Of a stretch of 64,000 nt of DNA, positions 32,821 to 45,032 are shown one piece after another. The notes beneath the pieces are model-generated. The model did no database searches. It was not told where the DNA came from and worked only from the letters and a program-made list of their open reading frames with translations. Source of the DNA: Verpa conica (Eukaryota > Ascomycota > Pezizomycetes > Pezizales > Morchellaceae); contig JAUFSD010000003.1 in NCBI GenBank assembly GCA_033030425.1, positions 2,294,001 to 2,358,000 of the forward strand. The letters run 5' to 3'. Position 1 is the stretch's first letter; each line of letters starts with the position of its first letter. A program made the position numbers and the translations under genes.

Positions 32821-34941
32821 CTATAAGGATATTTAGTATTATGTATATAGGTAACGGATACAGATCTATAGGCCTAGAGCTGGTGGTACGGAGCTAGCTG
32901 GTTATTTGGGTTGGTTGGTTTTGTGGGTTTGGATGCATGGTGTTTTTGTGGATTTTGATTGATCTCTGGGATTTGACTTTAGACCTTTTAAACAGTTATA
33001 AAAAAACAAAAAAACAGGCAAGCTGCTTTCTTTATAGTAATGTGCTGGCTCGGCTATCATAAACTAGGATCGTATGATGTAGTAAGCTTTTTATATCATA
33101 TCTGATGCTTATATATACCTGTTCATGTATATGGTTGCTTTGAGTGACAGATCGGCCCACATGAACCTGAAGTCATATTACTCAAGTAGGCATACTTGCC
33201 TGAGAAACTGCCTCTGTGTTTCTAGACTTAAGTAGGTAGGAGCTAATTACGGTAGCATATATAGCTTACTCCTCGTTCTGATAGGCCGAGGAATCGGATA
33301 TCATTTAGTAACTTTTCTTTAGACAGTATATAGTGTAATTTTGATAAACAGGTCCTCAATAAAATTCATAAATAATCACTCATAATATGATACTATGTAC
33401 TGTTTTCTGAGTTTTAGTACTTGGCAATGACGCATTCACCTTCCAAGAGCCTAGGTTAAATATTAGAGAGGGGGTTTATTGTAGTTTATTCATGTACTAG
33501 TTAAGTTTCTAAGTGCCTGAAATGCTCTGTGCACATATATTTTTGTAGTTATACTGAGGTATCCTTGATTCATAAACTTCTACCCTCAACCCCGATCTAA
33601 ACTATTCTTACTATATCTAGATTACCACTCGCCTCCTACAATGAAGAATTTGACGGAGATGCTAGAAAGAATAAAGGCAACCTTTAATTACTGTCAATTT
33701 GAGTCCTTAAAGATCGCCAATATATATGTAATGGGTGGCGGGTACGATTAACTTTTGTTATTGTGTAGAGTTTCTGTTCCGAGTGATTATGAGCTAGAGG
33801 GTAACTATTAATACTATTAAGCTATGGGTTTGCCACGTATGTGAGCGTAATATAAGCTTGATCGATTCCCCACCAAGCATCACAAGGCATGAGGAACGAG
33901 TCAACTTCACTCTGAGTTAAACTCTGTACAAAATCTCCCTGCAGATCTTTGAAAATTCCCACCCCAGAGTATCTCTAGTCCCCTGAAACTTCCATGATCC
34001 GAGACCCTTAATGAGCCCGAGCCCTAGATAGGTTTTAAATCACAAAATGATTGGGGGGGGGGCTGTACGTTTAAGACTAGATAGTGTATAAGAGTCTATT
34101 TGGCTAGTATCTGTTATTGAATATTTGTTAATTGTCTTCTTTGGTTTAGTGGAGTCGAGAAACAATAGGAATAGGTTAATTATGTACTCTTGTATAATTA
34201 GGGTTAGGGTTAATTTATCACTTAAGACCGACCCAAGAGTTAGTTTATTGTTCATAACAAGGCTCAAGTGGCTAAAACCCTGGGTTAAAGTTCTGAGATC
34301 TTGCCATATGAATGGGAATCTGGGCCGGTGGAGGGTCTCAGTAAGGATTGAGGGGTAGAGTTGGCCCCTGCGCTAAATCCTTGTTCCTGGCGCCTTGATG
34401 ATGAATGAGGCTCTGCTCTTATCCCAAACACAGCTGCTTATCGCACATCAGCAGCAAAAAGAAAGAAAATGGAATTAAAGTAGCCCAGGAGTCTCATAAG
34501 GAAAGACAAAAGGTAAAGCTTCAAGCCCCTTTAAGACAGGGTAGTATTGTTGTTTTCCTAGTTTTCCTACTGTCTGCCTGAAGAATGATGTAAGGTTTTG
34601 TTTGCACAACGTCAGGTTCGCAGCTGCAACGTCAAGCAGAGCTACCAACCCCTCCCCACCACCCCGCGGGCTCTATCCTTGCCCACCATCTTCATCTTTC
34701 GTGACTGCCACATTCACTCAGCATATTCGAGTTCAGCTCTATCTAGTTCATGCTTCTGACCAACTCATCATCAACCCTCCAACCATTTGATCCATCAAGA
34801 TTTCTCTCAATAAAGATTCCTTCTATACGTATGCTGTAAATATCATTCAAAAATCTATTCTAGGCATTTTTAGTTAATCCTACCCACTGACTTATTACTC
34901 ATCGAACGTATAGAGAGAATAGACCTTAATTACCTGATACA
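32821..34941. other. Intergenic, AT-rich
   Basis: About 2.1 kb without a convincing gene. It contains a telomere-like TTAGGG doublet at 34198-34212. The last 400 bases are a likely promoter and pyrimidine-rich leader of the BTB-like gene; the small frame at 34602-34790 would be part of that leader. Confidence 0.45.
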
Positions 34942-37914
34942 ATGGAGAAACTCCCTCTGGCCCCGAAACAACCACCTTCATCATCACTAAATCCATCACC
35001 ATCATCCCTCCCTCCGCGTCCTCCCCCATCTCAAATCCGCCCCATCATCTCAATTTTACCAGCTCTTCCGATGACCCATCACCAGAAGCAACAGAGAAAA
35101 TTTCCTGCTCAGGGCATTGGTCGTGGGGGCGGACTACAAGGACATGCTAGTCTCCCCCCGAAGCCTGGGATTCCTGGAAAACCTCTGCCTAGAGATACAG
35201 GGCCTATTGTGCTTACAGGAGGCAAGGACAATGTTGGGTCTGGGAGTTTCTCATATTCTCATGTGGCAAAGAGGACGTACTCATCTGCTGCCATGACTAA
35301 GGCGGAATCGCCTCCTGCTGCACGCCGAGAACCAGTAATGACCGCACTCGCACCTGCCTCTCAGGCTAGAGTAGCAACTTCCCCAGTCCATCATCACAAA
35401 CAGCCAGTTGCTACTACAATCACACCTCCTGCTGAGATGATGACAAGGCCTATTAATGAGCAGCCCCCCCTCAAGGGATATGGCTCAGATTCGGGTGATG
35501 GTGGTACTCGCTTGGAGGATGAGAATTCTTCCCAACAGGCTAGGGTAGATTCACAAGCACAAACTAGCAATGATTTTGCAACTAGCAAAACTCATACTGA
35601 GCCTGAGCGCCCCAACCTTGTGAGACCGGAGGTGATCTCTCAGCAACTCAATTTCTTATCATTCCCGCATTCAAACCCCTACGAGAATATCCAAGAAAAT
35701 AGCTTCCATCCCAATAGAAACTTCAACCATATCAATGGTCATGAAACATCAATGCATAGAGGGCCACTATCTGATGGATATTCGCCCTACATTCTTCCAC
35801 CTCCACTCCATCTACACCATCCTCATTCCCACCCACACCACATACATCTACAGCACCATCAAGGTTTTCTTCATCGCGGGCCCCACGACCCGTACCCATT
35901 TCCTAACAGCATAACCCCTCCAAACACAGGAACAATGTTTGCACCACCCCCACCCTTCCAGCCACATGGTGCATTCAATAGTTCAAGCCAAACTTCTGAA
36001 AGAGGCGGTAGCACAAATCCTCAGACTCCGTTTACCCCAACCCATCCATTTCCAGTGCACTTGGACTTGCAACATCAACATCAACATCCCCACGTGTCTG
36101 TTTTCTCTCCCCCCCCTCCTGATAATATAGTTCATTTCAACAATTCCCATCATGAACATCCCCAAGGGGACCAGGGATTCAAAAACGTAGGGGTCCCCCA
36201 AGATCACAAACCAAAACAACTGAGTGTTATTGAAAGTAATCCACTCCTTCGAAATATCTCATTCTTTCCCTCCGATAGCGATCAGCAGCGTAATGGTATA
36301 GTTCCAGGAAGCATTGCACTGCCTACTGAGTTATCTAACTCTGATCTAAAGATTGATCGTCATGATTATCACTCAAATGGAAATCAGAAAGAGCAGCCTG
36401 GTGGTTTTGAGTACCAAATGAGTCTCCCTCATGGGCCTGGTTTTGGGATGTCTGATAGCGGAGCGGCAGCAGCTCATAGGCTACAATCATACTCTTTGGC
36501 CTACTATTTGAGTGATAGGTTGTCAGACGTAAGATTATCAGTGAATCGGATTGGTGGAATGTTTGATTGGAATTTTGAGGAATTCAGCGCACACTCTTTT
36601 ATTCTAGGGCGATCAGCAAAACTGGCATGTCTTATTGAAGATCAGGTGAAGAGCAGCGAGGAAAAACGGATAAAGAGTTCGAGGGATTTTGGGATGACAT
36701 GGGCCGATGAAATGGAAAATGGACGGAAAGGTGACGATCCTCTGCCGATTACCTCGCCGCTTCAAAAAACCACAGTATTATTGGAGATGAGTGACAAGTA
36801 TATCAGTCGTGATAGCTTTCTACTTTCTCTGCGATGGCTATACGGGGGTGCAGATTGGGAGCTTGATGCATACTTGGATCCTAGTCATCCGAAACATAGG
36901 ACTCTAGAATGGACTAGAGCAAGGATTGAGAAATCGGATGATTTCAATATAAAACCTACTCCTAGCCTAATAAACCTACCTGGGAAAGATAGTGACCATC
37001 AGGGAACGAATAGGTCAGCCAAACAAACTTCGCTCGAAAACATCATGCAAGATGCAAGAAGTGAAGAGGTTCGGATGTTGGATAGAAGTATTGCATTATT
37101 GGCCACCGGAGATTTGTTGGGGATTGATGAGGTCATAGAGAAAGGCGTCTGGGGAATTAGGAGATGGGGAATGCGTTTAGAAGGCGGTGCGATTGAGAGG
37201 CTTCTAGAATTTGCCCTTGATGCAAGTGGTGATTTCAGTAAGAAATCAACTAACGATGTGGATGAGCCAAGAGAAAGGTATGGAATGTTTAAGAAAAATA
37301 TCCTAGAAGAAGCTGTCGCATTCCTAGTCAAGAATTTACCGCATCCATTTAAATTCGACTCCAGGGCACCTGCGAGCAATTATCTTGTACGCCTCCCTGG
37401 GACCTCCAGTAGCTCTTCAGCTGGAACCTCTACCCCGATTGTTCCTGTAATCCTGGATCTTAGTGGACCGGCAAAACTTCGACAAGCTTATTCTACTGTT
37501 TTACTAAGTGTACCTTTTGTCCTATTGAAGACTATCTTGGAGCACGATGGATTTGCTACGAGAAATAATGATTGGAAGGGAATTGCAAGATATGATATCG
37601 CCAAGGCTGTCGTCCACGAGAGAGAGAGACGGCGAAAGCATTGTTTCAAAGTCGAACGGGAGAGGAGAGCTAGCACCTGCAGTGATGTAAATGAGGTTAG
37701 GGCTACCAACGAGTATAGTTCAGATCCGGGTGCACTACTGGTGCACCCAGATAGGGGGGAAGGGCCTGAGTGCGAGGATTTGCATTGGGAAGAAAGCGTC
37801 CTTTGCACCTTTGGGCACGGTGGGAGTGGACTTGAGATTACCCGTAGAAGGAAAGGTGGTAGTGCTGGTGGTAGAGTTCTGTGGAAGGTTGGAGATCCTA
37901 CTGTGAAGACATAG
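34942..37914 (+). CDS. BTB/POZ-like domain protein with disordered Pro/His-rich N-terminus, 990 residues
   Basis: One continuous frame of 990 residues. Residues 1-510 are low complexity, rich in Pro, Ser, His and Gln, with runs such as LHLHHPHSHPHHIHLQHHQ. A folded region begins near residue 515: SYSLAYYLSDRLSDVRLSVN, then FSAHSFILGRSAKLACLIED, then TTVLLEMSDKYISRDSFLLSLR with WLYGG. This order (a short strand D[VI].L.V, an AH..IL..RS helix, and an SFLLSLRWLYGG helix) is the BTB/POZ fold as seen in fungal proteins. A helical C-terminal part follows, including LLATGDLLGIDEVIEKGVWG, and a basic region (HERERRRKHCFKVERERR). BTB domains mediate dimerisation or link targets to cullin-3. No zinc finger or Kelch repeats are seen. 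A conserved regulatory protein is likely, but the role is unknown. Confidence 0.75.
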   Translation: MEKLPLAPKQPPSSSLNPSPSSLPPRPPPSQIRPIISILPALPMTHHQKQQRKFPAQGIGRGGGLQGHASLPPKPGIPGKPLPRDTGPIVLTGGKDNVGSGSFSYSHVAKRTYSSAAMTKAESPPAARREPVMTALAPASQARVATSPVHHHKQPVATTITPPAEMMTRPINEQPPLKGYGSDSGDGGTRLEDENSSQQARVDSQAQTSNDFATSKTHTEPERPNLVRPEVISQQLNFLSFPHSNPYENIQENSFHPNRNFNHINGHETSMHRGPLSDGYSPYILPPPLHLHHPHSHPHHIHLQHHQGFLHRGPHDPYPFPNSITPPNTGTMFAPPPPFQPHGAFNSSSQTSERGGSTNPQTPFTPTHPFPVHLDLQHQHQHPHVSVFSPPPPDNIVHFNNSHHEHPQGDQGFKNVGVPQDHKPKQLSVIESNPLLRNISFFPSDSDQQRNGIVPGSIALPTELSNSDLKIDRHDYHSNGNQKEQPGGFEYQMSLPHGPGFGMSDSGAAAAHRLQSYSLAYYLSDRLSDVRLSVNRIGGMFDWNFEEFSAHSFILGRSAKLACLIEDQVKSSEEKRIKSSRDFGMTWADEMENGRKGDDPLPITSPLQKTTVLLEMSDKYISRDSFLLSLRWLYGGADWELDAYLDPSHPKHRTLEWTRARIEKSDDFNIKPTPSLINLPGKDSDHQGTNRSAKQTSLENIMQDARSEEVRMLDRSIALLATGDLLGIDEVIEKGVWGIRRWGMRLEGGAIERLLEFALDASGDFSKKSTNDVDEPRERYGMFKKNILEEAVAFLVKNLPHPFKFDSRAPASNYLVRLPGTSSSSSAGTSTPIVPVILDLSGPAKLRQAYSTVLLSVPFVLLKTILEHDGFATRNNDWKGIARYDIAKAVVHERERRRKHCFKVERERRASTCSDVNEVRATNEYSSDPGALLVHPDRGEGPECEDLHWEESVLCTFGHGGSGLEITRRRKGGSAGGRVLWKVGDPTVKT

Positions 37915-40900
37915 GGGGTTTAGGTATTTATTTGGGGGGTGCTGAAGGATTTATCCTCTTTTCGGAGATCATTGCGCGATCGCAAATAACTTCCACTATG
38001 GCTTTCGTCAGGCTATCTGGGAGATTAAAATGTCGTAGATAAAGCTTATTCTTTCTTTGGTGTATAATTTTTATATTGTTCTTTTTAGCCATTAATTTTT
38101 GTTGCATGTGTTTCCTACTAAAAATTCATAAGGTAAGTTAGATATCCACCCTCTTGGTTTCTTATTTCCTCACTTTTCAAGTTTATAGGTTTAGCTTTGT
38201 ATTGTATATCCCACTTTATGTTGCTTTTCTCTTTTCTATCGCTAAAAGGGGTTTTTCCTAAAGAGGACGTCTCATGATTTGAATCTTTTTCTTTTTTCTT
38301 GAAAGTCTTAGTATCAGTAATGATAGTGCATGATTTGGGTAGCGGATGTGGAAAGCCTCAAGCGCAGTTTCCTTTCGCTTTTAATAACTGTGTAATGCTA
38401 GTTATCCCCCTGGCTCTATGAGCTAGAGGTTTTTTGTTTCTGATTTTCTTTTAGGAAGGGATAGGTATTAGGCTTGATTAGCTGATAAATTCTCTACGGC
38501 ATGTTTTTAGAATAGGTTCATAGCTAGGTGAATTCACGATATTTGGCTACTATTGGAGCCGAATTCCGTTTACTGTTTTGATATTTAACTCCCAAATATT
38601 TCCAGCCGGTCCGCCAACTCCACTCGCGCGACTGTCTAGTGAAAATTGATGTTCTTTAATATTGAGGTCTAATATCAGTTCGATGCATACATGTAGTTGA
38701 TCTAGTTATAGGAGGTCACTGGATAATTACGGAAACCGTCTTAGGGTGTAAGCAAAATCCTATAGGTTTCGACTGTGTACTAAGCCCGAGGAGGTATTGA
38801 TAATACCTTCAGGTTTAGGCTAGGTTGTTTATTGCGCAAGGGACGTCGACTATGAGCCTACTAGATAAGATCCATGCACCTCCACTATGAGTAACAGACA
38901 CAGCGACTCCTTCACACCCTAGAGTATTTATTATACAGGAGAAGTAATATAGCACATATTAGTTACTAAATATAGTTACTGTATGCCTGGAATCTGTCAG
39001 GACCACATAAAACTTTTTGAAAGAGGAGGATATGCCGAAAACCGTTATTATACACCCGTGAGCCAAAAGAGAGTTTAGATAGAGTTATCCAATTGGCCAG
39101 TCTAGCAAACGGGATATCCACGGCTCGACACAGAAGTACTACAAGGATCATCGTAGGCACTGCTTGTTTAGATTAGTGGGATTAAGGTGATATGTAAGTG
39201 TCCAAGTTTTCTTAAAGACCGTTTATCGAGGGTAGAGAGTACATACATAACTGTGTCTCTAACCGTGTCTTCAGAAGAATAAGAAAGTATTGAGACATAA
39301 ATCATTAGGTCTTGCTCTTGTGTTTAACCAGGACTGTCTGAAGTTCTTGTTAGTCGTGGCTATACTTAGGTAGTAATCAAAATAGCTCAACCGCAATGTA
39401 AACTTTAGCCTACCCCTTCTTACCTGCTACTTCACACAATAAAGGTAATTTGCATGTAACAAGAATCAATTACGAAATCTCGATACTTTTTGAGTATGAA
39501 TTAAATTGCTATAATTAGCGTGTTCTGGTGTTCCGCTGGTATCCAGTTGATCATCAGAGGTTTTAATTAACTATTGCTGCGCATCTTATTACGTTTACAC
39601 TACTCTATTTGGATCTACGGAGGTTACCCGGTCTGCTCGGTTTCCTTCTCTACCGCCCACGTGACGTACTACTTACATTCTTTTACTACCATATATTTCT
39701 CCTGGCTTTAATTGCTTTTGCTACTGTAGAACTATATTCCTAACTTTAGATACTTGGTATCAATCTAATCCATAACGAATATAAATGGGACTATTAATAA
39801 CTAACTCCTATTTAGGTTTTGTGTCGCAGAGCCCAGTTAAGATTATCTGTGTGTACGGTTTCCTAGTAGAAACCGTAATAAGCGATCAATCAGGGTCCAT
39901 AGTGGTTTAGAATGTTAAAGTGCTTTTAAGAACGAAAAATTTGTATAAATACTGGCTACCCTATATTTATTGCCCACCTAGAAGTTTATCTATGGAAGGC
40001 TACCCGAAGCCTCGACTGATTTCGGAATATTTCATTGGCCCTCTTCTCTGCCATATATATATACCTCCTCTGCGAGTATTTGCTGTTTTATATGGAGAAA
40101 TCCCTGAGGGGTTTTTATGCCTGCTTCCGGTCATAATTTTGGTTCTCGGCTAGTCGGAACGCTACACCACAATCACACCTAGCTAGCCCAATATAAGGTA
40201 TTTGGGTTGATGAAGAGTTCTCTGCTATATTTCTTAATGCTTTATCCCCCTTTATTGCTATCAACTATACCATTTATAGCTTGCAGTCGGCCTATAATCA
40301 GAGCCCTTATGAGCAAAGTCATTAGCCATATTCTTACTATTATATTAGTTCTTAGGCTGACATGATATTTTGTAGGTGCTGTACGCAACAAAAGACTTTA
40401 TACGAATGGGGGGCAGGGAATTTTATGATGACCAATTTCTACCTGTTATATATAGAAGATTGGACAGCTGGGCAAGAAATTTGGCCATCTAGGGGTATAT
40501 ATTTATCACAAAAGCGGACAGCAATGATAGATGCCGTACCATTACTGGTATCTGTATTAATTCTGGTTATCACTTTTGTTGGGTCTATCTGTATATTTGT
40601 TAAAATGGTGGCGAAAGAGGGTACGAAGGACTACAATATCCCGTTCCGCTCGGGTTTGTACCTCGTTTTGGGTGTTTTCCCCAAGGTTATCCTTCCGCAT
40701 CTTTCCGCATGTCACGCAATTATTTAGACCAGGGATTTTCCATTTAATAGTCGACGGAATTATATAGTCAGTATATGATTTGGTCGAGGAGAATGTCAGA
40801 CTCCTTGCACCTTATAACAAGCCCTCTATAGTATCGACTGTTACCAGAGGTTAAGAAGTTGTGGGAAGATTACATTATTACTATGCCCCGGTTGGTCATT

Positions 40901-43900
40901 ATATCAGGCTTTCGAAATGATCAAGGGGTACTAGTGTTTCATGATAACGACTGCTTAATTAGCACTGTAGGTATGGTCAGTTCTATTAGAATCTCTACAA
41001 GTCCCGGCGGGCGATTACGTTTCAGCAATGTATATGGGAGATATGCTCAGTCTAATCTTGACCATTGCCTGTAACTTTATTGCGCTAGTCAATGCTGGCG
41101 GGAGTTTTTGACGGTAGGTTATGAGCCACTAGCTGATGAATACAAACCATAACCTGCACAAATTTATCAGACAATATCATAAATGCCTATTAATTACATG
41201 GATATTATAATACGCATGTGATTTACAGTAGTCAATCACTCCTAGAAACACCTCCCCCCTACTCCCGCTTCTCCAGCTCAAGTTACTTTTGCAGGAGCCG
41301 GCTATTGCTGTTACCGTGTATCAGTTAGGAGGAATTATAGGGAAGTACTCTGGGCGAGATAGTGTTAGTGAAAGGCTTAGCTCGACAACATGTCAGCCTA
41401 ACCCTAACCCTTAACTTTCTACAAAAAAATTCTACTATGGCCAAAATACTACGGATATGTGAAGGCGTAAATTAGTCAAAACCTAAACCGCTGGTATAGA
41501 ACTAGATTATACTAGTTTTGCGCTTTTATAGGAAGCAAAGTTGAAAGGTATAGAAAGTTAGAGTATTGGGACTTATATAGAGCTAGGTCTAGATCTTTGA
41601 ATTATTAGAAATTCCTAGAAGTTAGTATTTCAATGTTATTTCAGGCACAGTCTAGAGGTCAAGTTTTGCTTTTGTACTATTGTTGGTTTAGTTACCGTTA
41701 CTAGCTAGCTTGGTTTGATTATGTGTCGCTGACTGTTTTAGTTATACTTTACCTTGATTGACGTTTCGGTTATGAGCCAGCTGAGAGGACACGTTATCGG
41801 TACGGACTTTTTGTGCGAGTCTAATATTTCCATAACCTACTTATACGGGTTCTGGACGAAAAGTTTGAATGTAGACATGCATGCATACATATACTTCGCA
41901 GCCTTAAAAGGAATAACCCCCGATGTTTTACATCTTAGCATGCAAGGAAGAAGTACTCGGCGCAGTCTTTTTCTTATTGATTGGTAGATAGATTTACTTT
42001 CCCTACTGGAGCTGTCACTTACACCGTCGGACACATCTTTCCTACCCTGATTGAAATTAGTGAATATTCTATTAGTTAATCTACCCCTTGGCCTCCCAAT
42101 TTGACATATATAACACCTGAAATAATTATATAATATAATCAGTTATTAAAGTTCCAAAAGTACTCGACTTAGATCATTAAACCCAACAAAAAAGGAAAAA
42201 TACGAATATACTAGACGTACTCGATCACAGCTATTCACCCATCTTACAGAGCTTGAGTTTGTGGAACGCATCCCGAGCTAGAGAAATATGAGTTGTTGCA
42301 TTGTAAGTCATACGAAATAGGGCTAGAAAGATCTAGCTTGCTACCGGCGTTACGTAGCCGTCTCAATTACAATTAATCACTTGAATAACTTCTCCGAATA
42401 TCCAGATTTGTGCTCTATAGCCAAGGAAATTTATCTCTATGTATACCGCTGGCCAGTTGGTTTCTACTAGCCAAGACTCGATCGGGGGAACCCGTTGGTC
42501 AAGACCGGCAGAAGACAGAGTTAGTGTAGCTGGTGATATTAGCCCTATTATTAAAGTATATACTTTGCATACTTAGTGTGCATGATATGCAGTTTTAATT
42601 ACCACATATGGCCTCACGATCGGCAATGCTCACACCATTAGTTAGCTTAGAACTGGGATGATGATTTCATCTAACATAATCTCACATATCAAATACCTAG
42701 GTTCATCTTATATGAAATGGGCTATATTTGATCAATTAAGTGTATGCAAGTCAGGAGCTATGTATATATCCTTGTCATGAAACAAATAATTCATGCTCAA
42801 CCCCGCTTACAGCTCTGCTCGAGGTGTACAAAGCGCTCATCGATCTCCATCTATGGGATGGCCCCAAACACAAAGATTTGACCTCATAAGCAAACCAATG
42901 TAGGATAACGTATTACTACCATTACATTCCTTTAAATAAATAAAAACTAAATATCAGGTAAGTCCATACTAAGGGCTCATATATAGACGATTGATCATCC
43001 AGCATAAACATCCCTTTGACAGAGCCAAAGTCTTAATGTAGCATATGTATTTATTAACAGCACCCTAAAGAGATTGATGTCTAGAGTTTCCGTTACACTT
43101 TGAAAGAATTAGGAGTAGAAACTAATTAGTAATATGGTATCCTCAAAAATATACATATTATGACAAATCTCCTATAGAGGTTTTTTATTGAATCCCTAAG
43201 ATCTGCTATGCGACAAAGCACCAATTATATATAGACAAGAATTAAAATGGATTCACTAGGCTGACATATATAGATTTTAAGCACCACCTTTTAAGCAAAT
43301 ATCGTGTTTAGTGCTTCCTATTAATTCTCAATTAGTCGATAGAACTAGCGCCTAGCGTCTAATTTTGCCAAGTAACTTTAATTACCTTATCACCAATACC
43401 CCTCTACCCTATATGATAGTACTCTCTTTTTAAATACATTAAAGCCTCCGTATTAGTACCTAGGTCTAATGAGGGGACACCTAAGCACGTGGTATGGTAT
43501 TGGATTTTGGCACTGGGGAGTAGAATACCTCGGTCTGATGCCCTGAACGAAGTGTGCCCTGAATGAACGAAGTGAAAGGGCTATGGGGTGCAAGGCCGGT
43601 ATAGCGGGTTTCTGATTGGCCACTTCGCGAAGGGCATGCGACACCCCACTGGGCAAAGATCTCTCGGGTCAAGGTACATATGTATCTAGAAACCCCTTCT
43701 GATTGACTAATGATATGCGCAAGGATCATGTGTTGATTGGCTCCCGGAGACCGGGACCAAATACAACGGAGTTTCCCCGTTGCCGACTAAGCCGCAAAAA
43801 ACTGCAAGGGCCAGGTAAAGGCGGGTAAATAAAATTCAAATGTGGTCTGGCTAATAACTGATCAGAAAATTATCGTAGGGAAAGAAGAGTCGGTCCACTC

Positions 43901-44539
43901 GGAGACCAATTACAGGCCTTTTTAGATATAGATTAATGTTACTTCCATATCAAGCATAGTTTATGGAATTACGTCATGGTTGAATAGTTTCACCGCAGGT
44001 CAGAAGTATGGCTGATAGTCTAGGATTCCTTAATCATTTAGGTCATACAAGAAATATTCACATGTTTTAAACTAAATAACATAAGGTTATTAAAATGGGT
44101 AAATAGAACGGTAGGCAGTAAGAAATCCCATCTCCAGGGTAATTACTAAAAGTTTAAAATATCTTCTACAGCTGGTGAGGGGGTGCAGTATATGGACGTT
44201 GAAGTGTCAAATCTCTGTAAGCTGACATATTTGTTTGTGGATGGCCAGTCCTATTCCCATTTTGCACATTTCCACTTTCGTAAGTACGTCTTTCAGTACC
44301 TTAATCAAGAAAATGTCAGTAATCCCACTAACAGCCTTATTTTATAAGAAAAAGGCAAAATACAGGCGTAAGGACTAACTAAAAGTAACATACCATTTGG
44401 TTCCCGATCATCCTGTTGGTCACTATCCGCCCGAAACCTACAGAAATCTGTGGATAGATGCCAAAAGCGCAGAGTTCTATTGTTCCACCTTGATTCTTCT
44501 GGGTGCCGTGGTGATGGTTGGCGTGCGGCTTCGCGCTCT

Positions 44540-44601
44540 AACGCTGCCCACGCCAGGTACCCTTGCTATTAGAAGTTAGCGCTCTATTGAACTACAAGAA
44601 T
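44540..44601 (-). pseudogene. Possible tRNA-Arg(TCT)-like relic
   Basis: On the minus strand, TAGTTCAATAGAGC resembles an A box and D arm (GTTC can pair with GAGC). It is followed by GCTAACTTCTAATAGC, which would be a perfect anticodon arm with TCT in the loop if one T were not missing. The T-arm region after it is not recognisable. I consider it a decayed copy or chance similarity. Confidence 0.25.
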
Positions 44602-44745
44602 AGTGGAAATCTGCGTACACTGAGAGGCTGTGGAAGGGAGCTCGGATCATGTACATAGTACACCCCATTGACTAACTGTTTATTGTGTCAGCCTAATTAT
44701 CAACCATGGAGTACGCAGGCCCTAATTTATTGAAGTGACACTTAC

Positions 44746-45032
44746 CGTCCGGGGGTAGCCTGGAGGTGAATGTGATTGTTCTGATATTGAAGGATATGAA
44801 GTATTTGGGCTTTCGGGACTTTCAGGACTTTGCCGACATTGGGTGTCTTCCTGTGAAGGATATGGAATATCATTTTGTTGGCATGTTTCTGGGGTGTGGC
44901 CATGACTTTGGGGAGTAACTGTTGTTTGAGCGGGCGCTGTCGCAGTTTCAGAAGGCCCACTGTCTGCATCTACAGAAGCACCTTTAGTAGGGCTTTTTCG
45001 TTTGGGTCGTTTCTTCGACCGCCTTCCCCAGC
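44746..45032 (-). CDS. Candidate internal exon, Ser/Pro/Thr-rich, family unknown
   Basis: An open stretch of 287 bases is bounded by a TATATATAG acceptor, with GCTAATG upstream as possible branch site, and an ACG|GTAAGT donor. It encodes a basic cluster WGRRSKKRPKRKSP, like a nuclear-localisation signal, then a Ser/Thr/Pro/Gln-rich tail with SPESPESP. If not spliced at its 3' end it would stop at 44722. Upstream, MKLAHIKTLLLIYSSSLAYA at about 45122-45063 resembles a signal peptide but is in a different frame and I cannot join the two. This may be a gene fragment or chance; transcript data would decide. Confidence 0.25.

Noticed and set aside
40362..40727. 121-residue plus-strand frame with a hydrophobic segment
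   Set aside because: It has one TM-like stretch but no good start context, no neighbouring exon and AT-driven composition; I could not support it as a gene.
43540..43660. Possible inverted repeat around GAACGAAGTG and CACTTCGCGAAGGG
   Set aside because: The matching arms are short and uneven, with no target duplication; not distinguishable from chance.
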